Assembly (NCBI GenBank): GCA_023228145.1
Contig: JALOBU010000005.1
Coordinates: 103,695 to 167,694, forward strand
Direction of reading: 5' to 3'
DNA from: Bacteroidales bacterium
GTDB taxonomy: Bacteria > Bacteroidota > Bacteroidia > Bacteroidales > CAIWKO01
Length of the DNA: 64,000 nucleotides
A program made the translations under genes and the position numbers. Shown here piece after piece: positions 16,823-25,643 of this stretch (within the stretch, counting starts at the first letter, position 1; every line of letters begins with the position of its first letter). The notes beneath the pieces were generated by a model. That model worked only from the letters and a program-made list of their open reading frames with translations. It searched no databases and was not told where the DNA came from.

Positions 16823-17884
16823 ATGATAGAGAACCTTAAAGAAAATATTAAAAACCTGCCTTTTTTCTTTGTTGTTGGCCGCGCCCGTTCGGGCACTACC
16901 CTACTTAGGTATTTGCTCGAAGCGCATCCAAATATAATTTTTCCGCAGGAGGCCGACTTTATCATCACGCTGGCTAACAAGTATCAAAAAAAAACTGTTT
17001 GGGAAGAAAAACACCTGATGGAATTTTATAATGATGTTATTCATTACCCCAAGTTTCAGTTTTGGCATATTGATGAAGAATATTTACAAAAAACACTTCT
17101 TAAATTTAAGGGTAACAGCACTTATGCTGATATATGCAAAGCAGTTTATTATTGTTTTATCTCAAATAACCCTAAAGAAAACATTTTATGGCTTGGAGAT
17201 AAAAATCCCGTTTATTCGCTGCACTTAAAAAAACTCCTCATACTTTTTCCTGATTCAAAGTTCATACACCTGTGCCGTGATGTCCGTGACAACGTGGTTT
17301 CTATGAGAAAAACAAGGTTTGAGCGCAGCTTCTTCCCTACCCTTGCTTACCGTTGGGGTTATTATGTCAGAAAAATTTCCAGAATGCAGAAAAAATTTCC
17401 AGAAAAATTTTTCCATTTGCGCTATGAAGACCTGGTTGCTGATACAGAAAACAAACTCAAAGAAATATGCACTTTTCTTCAGATTCCATACAGTAACAAA
17501 ATGCCCGGATATTATGAAAATTTAAGAGAAAGTATTCAATCATATCCAAAGGAATTGCTGGAAAAATACCATGTAAGCCTTCTGGAGCCATTAAATACCA
17601 AGCAGGTTGATAAATGGAAAAATGTACTGACAAAAAAACAGATACAGATTATTGAACAATGTGCCGGAAAGTCAATAGAGAAAATGGGCTATAATAAAGA
17701 AAACTGCAAGATGCCATTTTACTTATATTTATATTGTCTGCCGGGTTTGCTATACGGTTGGATGCAGTTTCCTGTTATCAGGTTCATCAACCTTTTTCCT
17801 TTCACGATGAAAACAAGGATGGTGAATTTTGTTGCAGCGATATTTAAACAGGAATTGAATAAGTTCAGAAAAAAACCTTTATGA
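16823..17884 (+). CDS. Sulfotransferase
   Basis: The 353-aa protein has the PAPS-binding P-loop-like motif VGRARSGTTLLRYLLEAHPN at about residues 13-32. The 3'-phosphate-binding motif is HLCRDVRDNVVSMRKTRF at about 150-168. Residues FHLRYEDLVADTENKL and a C-terminal helix complete a sulfotransferase fold. It should transfer sulfate from PAPS to a carbohydrate, lipid or protein acceptor that cannot be named. The C-terminal 60 residues contain a hydrophobic stretch (YLYLYCLPGLLYGW) that may bind the membrane. It is divergent from the transporter gene. Confidence 0.85.
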   Translation: MIENLKENIKNLPFFFVVGRARSGTTLLRYLLEAHPNIIFPQEADFIITLANKYQKKTVWEEKHLMEFYNDVIHYPKFQFWHIDEEYLQKTLLKFKGNSTYADICKAVYYCFISNNPKENILWLGDKNPVYSLHLKKLLILFPDSKFIHLCRDVRDNVVSMRKTRFERSFFPTLAYRWGYYVRKISRMQKKFPEKFFHLRYEDLVADTENKLKEICTFLQIPYSNKMPGYYENLRESIQSYPKELLEKYHVSLLEPLNTKQVDKWKNVLTKKQIQIIEQCAGKSIEKMGYNKENCKMPFYLYLYCLPGLLYGWMQFPVIRFINLFPFTMKTRMVNFVAAIFKQELNKFRKKPL

Positions 17885-17890
17885 AGTTTA

Positions 17891-18979
17891 TTAAGGTGCA
17901 AATATTATCTTTTTAACAAGCACAACATTTTGTTGTTTATCCCTAAGTTGCAAAAAATACAAGCCCCTGCTGCAAACACCCGAAATATTAATAATCATCT
18001 CTTTTGACCTAATACTTTTACGATAAACTTCCCTGCCTAACTGATTAAAAATTTTTATATCTCCATTATCAAACTCAGAATCGTTTTCAAAATCAATATT
18101 AATAACTCCATTTCCGGGATTAGGCCAAACATTCACATCAGGGTGTTTTGATTCATATTCATCATTCCCTGACCAATACTGCCTGTTCAGGCTGTCCACA
18201 GCATCTTTGCAGTTTCCCGTTTCATAAAAATCCACCGCAATAAAATTCGGAAATTTGTTTTTCTCAATCATACATGCTGTAAGCCGGTTGATCAGATAAG
18301 GGCTCGCGTTTACAATAGCTGCTTCATCAGGCATTCCCGTACCCGTGATCGAATTCGTAATGAAATGATTTAAGATAAACAATTCATTAATAGAATCCCC
18401 CCTGTTAAAATCACAACTAAACTGAGAGGAATCAGAAAAGGAAAAATCTGTTTCAACGGCATGTTCCCAAATATAATGATACCAGTCCTGGCCGGGTATA
18501 GCGTTATCGGCTTCACTGAAAATCACAAGCCTTTTACCCATGTTTATCATTTCCTGTAATGTCGGCCATTCAGTTAATGCATCTTTTACAAATAGAAAAT
18601 TCATAAGCCCTGTTTCGGTAAGAGCAGTTTCAATAAGCCCGGAGGTTGTATGGCACTCAAAAATAATGGTAACAATTTCATTAGGATTATTATCAAGAAA
18701 ACTTTTTATCTCAACAAGATTGTATGTAAGCGGCTTTGAACCAAGATATGAAAAACCATGATAAACCGTTGCCACACCATCCTTATTGTAAACATCAATC
18801 ATAAACGCCCTAACTCCATCATTGAGCTGCTGTGTTATGGTGTTGTTCTGATTGGGGAGCATAAAACCATCGGCACTATTGTTAAAAGCATTATGTGTGG
18901 TAAGGTAAGCTACATCATCATATTTACGACCGCACAGGAAAGAAAAACCGTTGCACTGTGATGCGCAATCAGTAATCAC
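17891..18979 (-). CDS. PI-PLC-like phosphodiesterase with T9SS sorting domain, apparent 5' frameshift
   Basis: The open frame encodes 362 residues from a GTG at 18979. A PI-PLC X domain fills about 20-260, with the two catalytic histidines in TTHNAF and YHGFSY. A T9SS type A C-terminal domain (PNPGNGVINIDF ... GLYFLQLRDKQQNVVLVKKIIFAP) ends the protein. The N-terminus lacks a signal peptide, yet one base more in the T6 run at 18982-18987 (minus strand) would join it to an ATG at 19020. That would give MSNNFFAVIVLFFSVITDCA, a plausible signal peptide. Either the gene is frameshifted or the assembly lost a base. It probably cleaves a phosphodiester or is a secreted relative. Confidence 0.8.
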   Translation of the reverse strand: MITDCASQCNGFSFLCGRKYDDVAYLTTHNAFNNSADGFMLPNQNNTITQQLNDGVRAFMIDVYNKDGVATVYHGFSYLGSKPLTYNLVEIKSFLDNNPNEIVTIIFECHTTSGLIETALTETGLMNFLFVKDALTEWPTLQEMINMGKRLVIFSEADNAIPGQDWYHYIWEHAVETDFSFSDSSQFSCDFNRGDSINELFILNHFITNSITGTGMPDEAAIVNASPYLINRLTACMIEKNKFPNFIAVDFYETGNCKDAVDSLNRQYWSGNDEYESKHPDVNVWPNPGNGVINIDFENDSEFDNGDIKIFNQLGREVYRKSIRSKEMIINISGVCSRGLYFLQLRDKQQNVVLVKKIIFAP

Positions 18980-19035
18980 AGAAAAAACAATACAATTACT
19001 GCAAAAAAATTATTCGACATACGATTACTGTACTA

Positions 19036-19668
19036 CTAGTTGCTAATTGCCGGCGCTTTGCAAATATATGATCTGTCTTCAACCTGATCGACGAAAAACT
19101 TTGCCAGGTCGTTGCGGGAAACCATCAGGTTGATTTTATCTCTACCATAATAACCAATATGTTTTATTCCTTTTGCAGAGCCATGAGTCAGTAAAGTAAG
19201 GCGTATCAATGTCCAGTCGAGGCGTGAACTTTTTATGACACTGCCCATGCGCCTGATTTCATGATAGGCTCCTGGGATTATTTTTTTTACCATGGCTACC
19301 ACCATTCTGAATTTAAAAACAGGCCGGTCATTTTCATCATCGACGCTGGCCGTTCCCATAGCAACAAGCCTTTTGACATTGTACTTTTTCATGGCATTCA
19401 CGATGCTCTGTGTCCCCTCGCTCAACTCGGTAGTTTTTACGTTTGTGCTGGGGCCCAATATGCTCACAACAGCATCCGCAACCTTCACCGCTTCTTCTAT
19501 TGCAGAAATATTGAGCAATGTTCCTTTGACCATGCGGAGTTTATCATCCTGAAACTTTATTTTTGATGGATTGCGGGCAAAGGCAGTAACCTCATAGCCT
19601 TTTGAAAGCGCATACTTTACTATAAGCTGCCCTGACGGGCCTGTTGAGCCAAAGACTGTTATTTTCAT
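19036..19668 (-). CDS. NAD(P)H-binding NmrA/SDR-like protein
   Basis: The 210-aa protein starts with a Rossmann motif MKITVFGSTGPSGQLIVKYAL and follows with VTAFARNPSKI (NADPH ribose binding). The pattern of DAVVSILGP and LVAMGTASVDDE is typical of the NmrA-like or BVR-B-like atypical SDRs. It has no Ser-Tyr-Lys triad, so it may be a redox sensor or a reductase of unknown substrate. It lies four bases downstream of the acetyltransferase gene and is likely in the same transcript. Confidence 0.85.
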   Translation of the reverse strand: MKITVFGSTGPSGQLIVKYALSKGYEVTAFARNPSKIKFQDDKLRMVKGTLLNISAIEEAVKVADAVVSILGPSTNVKTTELSEGTQSIVNAMKKYNVKRLVAMGTASVDDENDRPVFKFRMVVAMVKKIIPGAYHEIRRMGSVIKSSRLDWTLIRLTLLTHGSAKGIKHIGYYGRDKINLMVSRNDLAKFFVDQVEDRSYICKAPAISN

Positions 19669-19672
19669 GGTA

Positions 19673-20338
19673 TTATTTAATATATTTTATCTCAACGGAG
19701 CGGCTTAATTTTTCCGGAGGTAGTAATTTAATCATATTTTCAATATGCTCCGACACCCCATTATTTTTATCATGGGGTTCAAAAACAAGTTTGATTTTTT
19801 CGCTCTCAGGAAAATGTGATAAAGACTTTTTAAGCTTTTCATAACTACCTGCAAAAAATTCTCTGGTCATTTCCATTTTGATATAATCACAATCCGGCAA
19901 ATCCTCAGTAGTTATGTAGCCTAAGCTTTTGTTATAAGATATAGCTTTTTTATTGTCTTTTCTGACTTTAATAAAAGCGCTATGCCAGTCAAGAAAAAGG
20001 TATGCAGCTTCAAACATCAGCATCGACGCTAGAAACGGCAGGGCAGAATTCAAATACCTCTTATCCCAAATAAACAGGCCACTTTCAGCAGTTTTCTTTT
20101 CCCAGTTGATATTTTTATCATTTACCAGGCCTATTTTTTCGTTTTTGTATTCAATAACAAAATAAAAATTATTGATATTATCAATCTTACGAAACCATTC
20201 TTTCTGCATTTCAGGAGTGATGTGTTCCCTGTAATTCATAAATTTCCGGATTCCCGGCGAGTTTCGTTTCTGCCTCACCAGCTCGATATCATCTTCCCTG
20301 AGGCGGTTTAATGTTATTCCATACTTGCACAACTTCAT
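19673..20338 (-). CDS. GNAT-family N-acyltransferase
   Basis: The 221-aa protein has the GNAT fold in the first 160 residues: TLNRLREDDIELVRQKRNSPGIRKFM, then EKIGLVNDKNI, a helix-strand segment and KVRKDNKKAISYNKSLGY. It resembles PseH/WecD-type acetyltransferases that acylate amino groups of nucleotide-activated deoxy sugars. Its start codon overlaps the stop of the GT2 gene (ATGA). In this operon, with ACP, KASIII and SDR genes upstream, it may transfer an ACP-borne acyl group instead of acetyl-CoA, which is inference. Confidence 0.8.
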   Translation of the reverse strand: MKLCKYGITLNRLREDDIELVRQKRNSPGIRKFMNYREHITPEMQKEWFRKIDNINNFYFVIEYKNEKIGLVNDKNINWEKKTAESGLFIWDKRYLNSALPFLASMLMFEAAYLFLDWHSAFIKVRKDNKKAISYNKSLGYITTEDLPDCDYIKMEMTREFFAGSYEKLKKSLSHFPESEKIKLVFEPHDKNNGVSEHIENMIKLLPPEKLSRSVEIKYIK

Positions 20339-21252
20339 AACAATTCGCTTTTTACGGCATAGGCAGGCTTTTTATGTTGTGCTCTGTAAATCCTTACCAG
20401 ATAACCGCCAATAATTCCAAGACTGAAAACAATCAGCCCTGTGGAAAACAAAATGGCGACAATGATGGATGTATATCCATGGGGAACATCAAAAAGTATT
20501 TTTCTGATAATATAATATATGCCAAGCAAAAATGACAGGCCTGATATCAGCAACCCGACATACACCATAAGTTTTAATGGTATTGCCGTATAATACATTA
20601 TCAGATTCCATGTGAGGCGCAACAGCTTAATTCTGGTATATCCAGATTTGCCGGATTTTCGTTTTTTATGTTGAACAGACACATACGAAATATCACCGGT
20701 GTACCACATCAACAGTTCATCAATATAAACAAAATCAAGAGTATGTTCCAATATTCGTTTGCCCAGATGCTTTGTAAACATGCGAAATGACGAGCCATCA
20801 CCCTGTGTGTGATAATGTGATTTGGTGGCGTTTTGTATCATACGAGTTCCTGCATTCCTGAAAAGGTGATAGCTTTTTCTTTCGTAACAGCCATAAATCA
20901 GCTCCGACTTTGTTTCCTCATATTTTTGAATCAGTTTGGGGATATCTTCTGGAGCATGCTGCAAATCATCATCAACGGTGATAAAAAAATTTCCTGTAGC
21001 ATAATGGAGGCCGCAGAAAATGGCATTGTGCTGCCCGAAATTGCGAATCAGGCGTACCGCTTTTATATTCTGACTAAAATCATTCTTTAATTGGGTGACA
21101 AGCTGCCAACTATGGTCACTACTGCCGTCATCCACAAAAATCACTTCGAAAGAAGCCCCTATGCCATCAAAACAATTTTTTATTCTTGTAAAAAGCTCTG
21201 CAAGAGTAGCTTCACTATTATACACCGGAACAATTACTGAAAATTCGGGCAC
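20335..21252 (-). CDS. GT2 glycosyltransferase (ArnC/DPM1-like) with two membrane helices
   Basis: The 305-aa protein has a GT-A domain at about 1-225, with FSVIVPVYNSE, FVDDGSSD, RNFGQHNAIFCGL and the metal-binding VDDDLQHAPEDI. Two C-terminal transmembrane helices lie at about 230-290. This is the architecture of dolichyl- or undecaprenyl-phosphate glycosyltransferases (DPM1, ArnC, GtrB). It should load a sugar on undecaprenyl phosphate at the cytoplasmic membrane. The neighbouring SDR and GNAT genes suggest that the sugar, or its lipid carrier, is acylated. Confidence 0.88.
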   Translation of the reverse strand: MPEFSVIVPVYNSEATLAELFTRIKNCFDGIGASFEVIFVDDGSSDHSWQLVTQLKNDFSQNIKAVRLIRNFGQHNAIFCGLHYATGNFFITVDDDLQHAPEDIPKLIQKYEETKSELIYGCYERKSYHLFRNAGTRMIQNATKSHYHTQGDGSSFRMFTKHLGKRILEHTLDFVYIDELLMWYTGDISYVSVQHKKRKSGKSGYTRIKLLRLTWNLIMYYTAIPLKLMVYVGLLISGLSFLLGIYYIIRKILFDVPHGYTSIIVAILFSTGLIVFSLGIIGGYLVRIYRAQHKKPAYAVKSELL

Positions 21253-21314
21253 TTGCTTTGTGATTTTTGTTTTATCAAAAGTAAAAAAAATAATGAAAAT
21301 GGTAATATCAAAAA

Positions 21315-22052
21315 TCAGATGCTTGCACCCAGAGGAATATTAACTCCTGTGAGCCATCTTGCCGCATCCGACAATAGAAAACAAACAGGCCCGGCAACAT
21401 CTTCCGGGTCACCGAAACCAAGCGGGTGCAAGTCTTTGAATTTTTTCATGGCTTCTTCGGAAGTATGTTTCAGGGTTTCATCAAACATTGGGGTTTTCAC
21501 AAAGCCGGGCAGCAGGCAATTCGAACGTATTCCCCTTGGAGACAATTCCAAAGCCAGCACTGCCGAATAACCCTGCAGGGCAGATTTTGAACTTACATAA
21601 AGGCTTCCACCAAAATAAGGAAAACGGGTAGCTATAGAAGAAATAAAAACTATGGAAGCATGGTCTGAGATTTTTTTTCCACTCAACATCTGTGATGTAA
21701 GCAGCACAGCTGCATTGTAATTAACTTCCATCACTTCATCAATATGCTTTGGCTTTATAAATTTCGCCGGCATCAAAGGAGTAATGCCTGCACAATGCAC
21801 CAAGCCGTTCACTTCAGGGAGATTTTCCACCAGGTTTTTGATATCGCTTTCATTTGTCAGGTCGGCAATCATGCTTGTATGCCCTTTGCTTTTGAGCATT
21901 TTCATGGTTTCTGAGAGGCGTTTGTTATTGCGGCCTGTTATCACGCAACTTCCTCCGCATTCCGAAACTGCAATGGCCGTTTGCCTGCCTATGCCCGAGG
22001 AAGCCCCGGTGATTAATACTATTTTGCCTTTTAAATCAAACCTTTTATTCAT
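21315..22052 (-). CDS. SDR-family oxidoreductase, FabG-like
   Basis: The 245-aa protein is a classical short-chain dehydrogenase. The cofactor motif is TGASSGIGR near residue 16, HCAG occurs near 87, and the catalytic residues are Ser (VFISSIATR) and YVSSK near 147. The C-terminal PLGFGDPEDVAGPVCFLLSDAARWLTGVNI is the FabG-type end. It lies 5 bases from the KASIII gene, so it probably reduces a 3-ketoacyl-ACP made by that enzyme. A sugar reductase role is also possible. Confidence 0.88.
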   Translation of the reverse strand: MNKRFDLKGKIVLITGASSGIGRQTAIAVSECGGSCVITGRNNKRLSETMKMLKSKGHTSMIADLTNESDIKNLVENLPEVNGLVHCAGITPLMPAKFIKPKHIDEVMEVNYNAAVLLTSQMLSGKKISDHASIVFISSIATRFPYFGGSLYVSSKSALQGYSAVLALELSPRGIRSNCLLPGFVKTPMFDETLKHTSEEAMKKFKDLHPLGFGDPEDVAGPVCFLLSDAARWLTGVNIPLGASI

Positions 22053-22057
22053 AAGAT

Positions 22058-23113
22058 TTATTTAAGTTCAATGATATCGGGACAATACACATTTTCGGTT
22101 TGCAACATTACAGAGCCCCATGACAAGCCGACACCGAAACCGGAAAACAACAGTGTAAGTTTTTCAGAAGAAAACTGTTTCTGAATCGTCGTATTAATTG
22201 TCAATGGTATTGAGGCAGAGCTGGTATTTCCAAACTTATCAAGTGAGTATGGCACCTTTTCCGGCTCCAGTTTCATTTTTTTTCTTATTGAATCATTTAT
22301 CAGCAGGTTCGCCTGATGAAAAATAAAATAATCAATATCATCCTGCCCACATCCCGAAAAATCAAGTAAAGTCCTGATGTTAGGCACTACTTCACGCAGT
22401 GAAAAATTAAACACTTCAAACCCATCGAGTGATACCTGTATCTGGTTTCGTATCACCCCTTTTGCATATCTTTTATAATGAAACATTTCCTTAGTAAGAA
22501 AATGCCGCATGCCGCCTCCAGGAATATGAATTGCCTTATGGCCCGAGCCATCGGTCTGCAGGTTAAAATACATAAGCGGGACATCCGCATTATGCTCCAG
22601 GGCAACAGCTGCGCCCGCAGAACCAAACAAAGGGTAAGTGGTTTTATCGCGGTAGGAGGCATAAGGATTTACATCGCCAATAAGCAGTAGGGCCTTATTT
22701 ATGTTGCAGTTTGAAACATAATTTCCCGCAACCGACAAAGCATAGACAAAGCCGGAACAACCCAGGTTGACATCAAAAGCCAAGCAATTCTTCGACAATC
22801 CCAGTCTCTCCTGTAAAATGCATGACGTGGCCGGCAGAACATAATCCGGTGTCTGTGAAACAAAAAGCAGCAATCCAATTTCTTCTTTGTCCCATCCAAG
22901 GCCTGCGATAATTTTTTCTGCCGATACAAAGCAAAGGTCTGAAGTGGCCATTCCATGAGGAGCCTGACGTTTTTCAACCACACCTGTTTTTTTTATCAGC
23001 AACTCACGTTCTTTGTCTCCCAGCCACTTATAATCTTTGTTGGATACAGCGTTTTTCGGCACGCAACAATTCAGGCCGGAAATGTTAACCCGTGGAATGC
23101 TGAACAGTGCCAT
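22058..23113 (-). CDS. 3-oxoacyl-ACP synthase III-like ketosynthase (second copy)
   Basis: The 351-aa KASIII has an intact active site: Cys in LGCSGFVYAL, His in FIFHQAN and Asn in KFGNTSSASIPL. It starts exactly where the ACP gene ends (one-base overlap) and is followed by the SDR gene. It condenses an acyl-CoA or acyl-ACP with malonyl-ACP. Being paired with its own ACP and with a second KASIII gene, it is more likely part of a dedicated acyl pathway than the housekeeping FabH. Confidence 0.88.
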   Translation of the reverse strand: MALFSIPRVNISGLNCCVPKNAVSNKDYKWLGDKERELLIKKTGVVEKRQAPHGMATSDLCFVSAEKIIAGLGWDKEEIGLLLFVSQTPDYVLPATSCILQERLGLSKNCLAFDVNLGCSGFVYALSVAGNYVSNCNINKALLLIGDVNPYASYRDKTTYPLFGSAGAAVALEHNADVPLMYFNLQTDGSGHKAIHIPGGGMRHFLTKEMFHYKRYAKGVIRNQIQVSLDGFEVFNFSLREVVPNIRTLLDFSGCGQDDIDYFIFHQANLLINDSIRKKMKLEPEKVPYSLDKFGNTSSASIPLTINTTIQKQFSSEKLTLLFSGFGVGLSWGSVMLQTENVYCPDIIELK

Positions 23114-23349
23114 TATTTTTTCATTCTGCTGACAATAATATTGTAAACATCCTGAACCGTTTCGGATTTCATAAAGTCCTCGGCAGTAAGCAGCACATCA
23201 TAATCGCTATCCACCAATGCAATGATGGTGAGCGCATTCACCGAGTTCCAGTCGAGAACTTTTCGAAAACGGCTTTCGGGTTTCAGGGAGCCGGGTTTTA
23301 AATCCTCAAATTCTGCTTCTATCTTTTTTATTAATTCATTAATGTCCAT
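23113..23349 (-). CDS. Acyl carrier protein
   Basis: The 78-aa protein has the acidic four-helix ACP pattern. The serine that accepts the phosphopantetheine arm is in LDWNSVNALTII (about residue 36), with NS in place of the usual DS. It lies between two ketosynthase genes and overlaps the downstream one by one base, so it probably carries the intermediate of this locus. About 180 bp without a gene separate it from the upstream KASIII gene. Confidence 0.82.
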   Translation of the reverse strand: MDINELIKKIEAEFEDLKPGSLKPESRFRKVLDWNSVNALTIIALVDSDYDVLLTAEDFMKSETVQDVYNIIVSRMKK

Positions 23350-23529
23350 CGCAAGCTGTTTATATTGATAGTAAATATTTCCTGTTGTGTTGTTTTAACG
23401 GAGTAAGCAGTCCCGGTATGTTAAGATAAAATAACGTTTGTTCAGACTTCGGCTATGCAAGTCTGACAAACAGACACTTATATCATTAACATCACAACCG
23501 GATAAAATTATTTTCAAAGATAATATAAA

Positions 23530-24531
23530 TTATAAATCAATAACAGTTCCTGCCCACGACAGGCCGATGCCGAAACCGCAGCACATGACCTTGCGCCCGC
23601 GGCTTATAATGCCTTTGTCCATGGCGTTCTTCAGCGCGATGGGTATGGTGGCGGAAACGGTATTGCCGCAGTTTTCCATATCAATGATGAACTTTACCGA
23701 AGGGATTTTCATTTTTTTCCTGATAACTTCCAGCAGTTGGGCATTTGCCTGGTGAAATACAAAAAAATCAATTTCTTCAAGGGAAAGGTTTTCCTTTTCA
23801 AGGATTTCCTTAATCATAGCAGGAACAACCCGCACAGCAAACAAAAATATTTTGTTGCTGTTCATTTCCATTTTGCCCCACTTCATGCCACCAGCATCTT
23901 TGTATTGTTCAAGCCATTCTTTAGTCATAAATTCACGTGCGCCGGAACGCCTGACAATAAGGTGCCCACTCCCGCTGCCGTCGGTGCCGAAAACGAATTG
24001 CCCGATACCTTTTTTTTCTGACGCCGTGATTAAGGTGGTAGCGCCGCCGTCGCCAAAGATTGTTCTAAGTTCCGCATCGTCGGGATGAATAACTTTAGAT
24101 GGCACATCGGCGGTGAGCAGCAGAATATTTTTAGCCTGCCCGCTTTCTATCAGCCCCTTTGCCACACTCAGCCCGTAAACAAAGCCCGTGCAACCATAAG
24201 GAATGTCCAATGTACCGCAGTTTTTTAGCAGACCCAGGCGGTGTTGAAGAATGCAGGATGAAGCAGGTGCTTTGTAGTCGAGTCCCTCGGTGCAGAAAAG
24301 TAAAAAATCAATATCCTCTTTTCTGACAGGGTGTTCCTCGAAAAACCTTTCCGCAGCATAAAAAGCCATGTCGGAGCCTATCTCATCCGGAGGCGAAATA
24401 TGCCTGAACCTGACGCCGGAACTTCTGAAAAACTCATCTTCATTAAGCCCGGGGAATTCATTGCACAAATCCCTGTTGCTAATTATTTTGTCAGGCAAAT
24501 AATAACTGATAGCTTTTATGTTTGCGTTCAC
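23530..24531 (-). CDS. 3-oxoacyl-ACP synthase III-like ketosynthase (first copy)
   Basis: The 333-aa protein has the KASIII triad: Cys in YGCTGFVYGL, His in FVFHQANAQLL and Asn in ENCGNTVSATIP. It is 15 bases downstream of aroQ and on the same strand, followed by the ACP and the second KASIII gene. Two KASIII enzymes in one operon may use different primers or act in successive rounds. The substrate is unknown. Confidence 0.88.
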   Translation of the reverse strand: MNANIKAISYYLPDKIISNRDLCNEFPGLNEDEFFRSSGVRFRHISPPDEIGSDMAFYAAERFFEEHPVRKEDIDFLLFCTEGLDYKAPASSCILQHRLGLLKNCGTLDIPYGCTGFVYGLSVAKGLIESGQAKNILLLTADVPSKVIHPDDAELRTIFGDGGATTLITASEKKGIGQFVFGTDGSGSGHLIVRRSGAREFMTKEWLEQYKDAGGMKWGKMEMNSNKIFLFAVRVVPAMIKEILEKENLSLEEIDFFVFHQANAQLLEVIRKKMKIPSVKFIIDMENCGNTVSATIPIALKNAMDKGIISRGRKVMCCGFGIGLSWAGTVIDL

Positions 24532-24546
24532 CCGTATATCAATTTA

Positions 24547-24960
24547 TTAAAAAAAAGATTCTATTGCCAGGCGGTATGTATCCAGCCCGAAGCCCGAAAT
24601 CACTCCTTTGCATACCGGCGACAACAAAGACTGCCTGCGAAACTCTTCCCTGCTAAAAATGTTTGAAATATGCACTTCAACCACCGGCGACTTAATGGAA
24701 GCAACAGCATCGGCAATGGCAACGGATGTATGGGTGTAACCTCCGGCATTCAAAATAATTCCATCGTAAGCAAAGCCTACTTCATGAAGTTTGTTAATGA
24801 TTTCGCCTTCTACATTGTTCTGGTAATACTCAAGGATTATATTCTTGAATTTCTCCTGCAACTCTGCAAAATACGCTTCAAAGCTTTTATCACCATAAAT
24901 ATCTTTTTCACGCACACCCAGCAGGTTCAGGTTAGGGCCGTTTATGATAATTAATTTCAT
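24547..24960 (-). CDS. aroQ: 3-dehydroquinate dehydratase, type II
   Basis: This 137-aa enzyme dehydrates 3-dehydroquinate to 3-dehydroshikimate in the shikimate pathway. It begins IIINGPNLNLLGVREKDIYGD, with the catalytic Arg in the flexible lid. It continues with ILNAGGYTHTSVAIADA, EVHISNIFSREEFR and SGFGLDTYRLAI, all family signatures. The length is normal. It is the first gene of the minus-strand acyl/sugar operon. aroB and aroA lie 3-6 kb away on the other strand. The 226 bp upstream hold nothing that I can recognise. Confidence 0.95.
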   Translation of the reverse strand: MKLIIINGPNLNLLGVREKDIYGDKSFEAYFAELQEKFKNIILEYYQNNVEGEIINKLHEVGFAYDGIILNAGGYTHTSVAIADAVASIKSPVVEVHISNIFSREEFRRQSLLSPVCKGVISGFGLDTYRLAIESFF

Positions 24961-25186
24961 TTGATTTATGTTGCAATTTAAAACGTCTACAAATATAAAT
25001 TGAGATCTTTTGCTTTAGCAAACTTAGAGATTTTTATGCTTAATACAAAATTTCAGAAATTATAATGGGACTACTTAGGGAGTAAAGGACGTGTGCTGCT
25101 GCATGGCTGGGCATCTTTCATGTTACGCTTAAATATCCGGCAGGTGAGTTTTCCTGCTGGAAGCACAAAATTATTGGCAGGTTATT

Positions 25187-25561
25187 TTATGATTTCATTT
25201 CCAAGTATTTCGAATTAACAGTTTCCCAATCAATATCTCCAATTCTCATAGCTATTTTTAATAAATAATCCTTTTCATCATCTGACATTATACCATCAGC
25301 CATAACAATACCAAAACAAATTGCAAGAGCCTCAATTTGGTCATCTTTTGAGAGTTTTTTCAAAGTTTCAATAGCATAGAACTCATTTAGCTCACCTGAT
25401 TTAACTTTTGATAGTCCATCCAATGCAATATATTCTTCGAATGCTTTAGCATACGCTGGATTTTGCATTGCAACTGTTATTTCTTGTTCTGTGAACTCTC
25501 CATCTGAGCTACCCACATTATTTGCCAAAAAGACAATGGCTTCGGATTTTGAAATAGACAT
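25187..25561 (-). CDS. TerB-like protein
   Basis: The 124-aa all-helical acidic protein resembles the TerB/DjlA N-terminal fold. It has acidic turns after helices (GSSDGEFTEQEI near 17 and ADGIMSDDEKDYL near 93) that repeat as in TerB metal-binding sites. There is no signal peptide. The function is unknown; TerB domains link to metal stress or membrane scaffolding. It stands between an unrelated RhuM gene and the aroQ operon. Confidence 0.7.
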   Translation of the reverse strand: MSISKSEAIVFLANNVGSSDGEFTEQEITVAMQNPAYAKAFEEYIALDGLSKVKSGELNEFYAIETLKKLSKDDQIEALAICFGIVMADGIMSDDEKDYLLKIAMRIGDIDWETVNSKYLEMKS

Positions 25562-25643
25562 AATTTTATTTGTTTATTTTCTCCTACTCTTATGGCTTTT
25601 CGGTTATGCCCCCCGAAGTTCCTGTCGAGGCAGGCCGTTTTTG

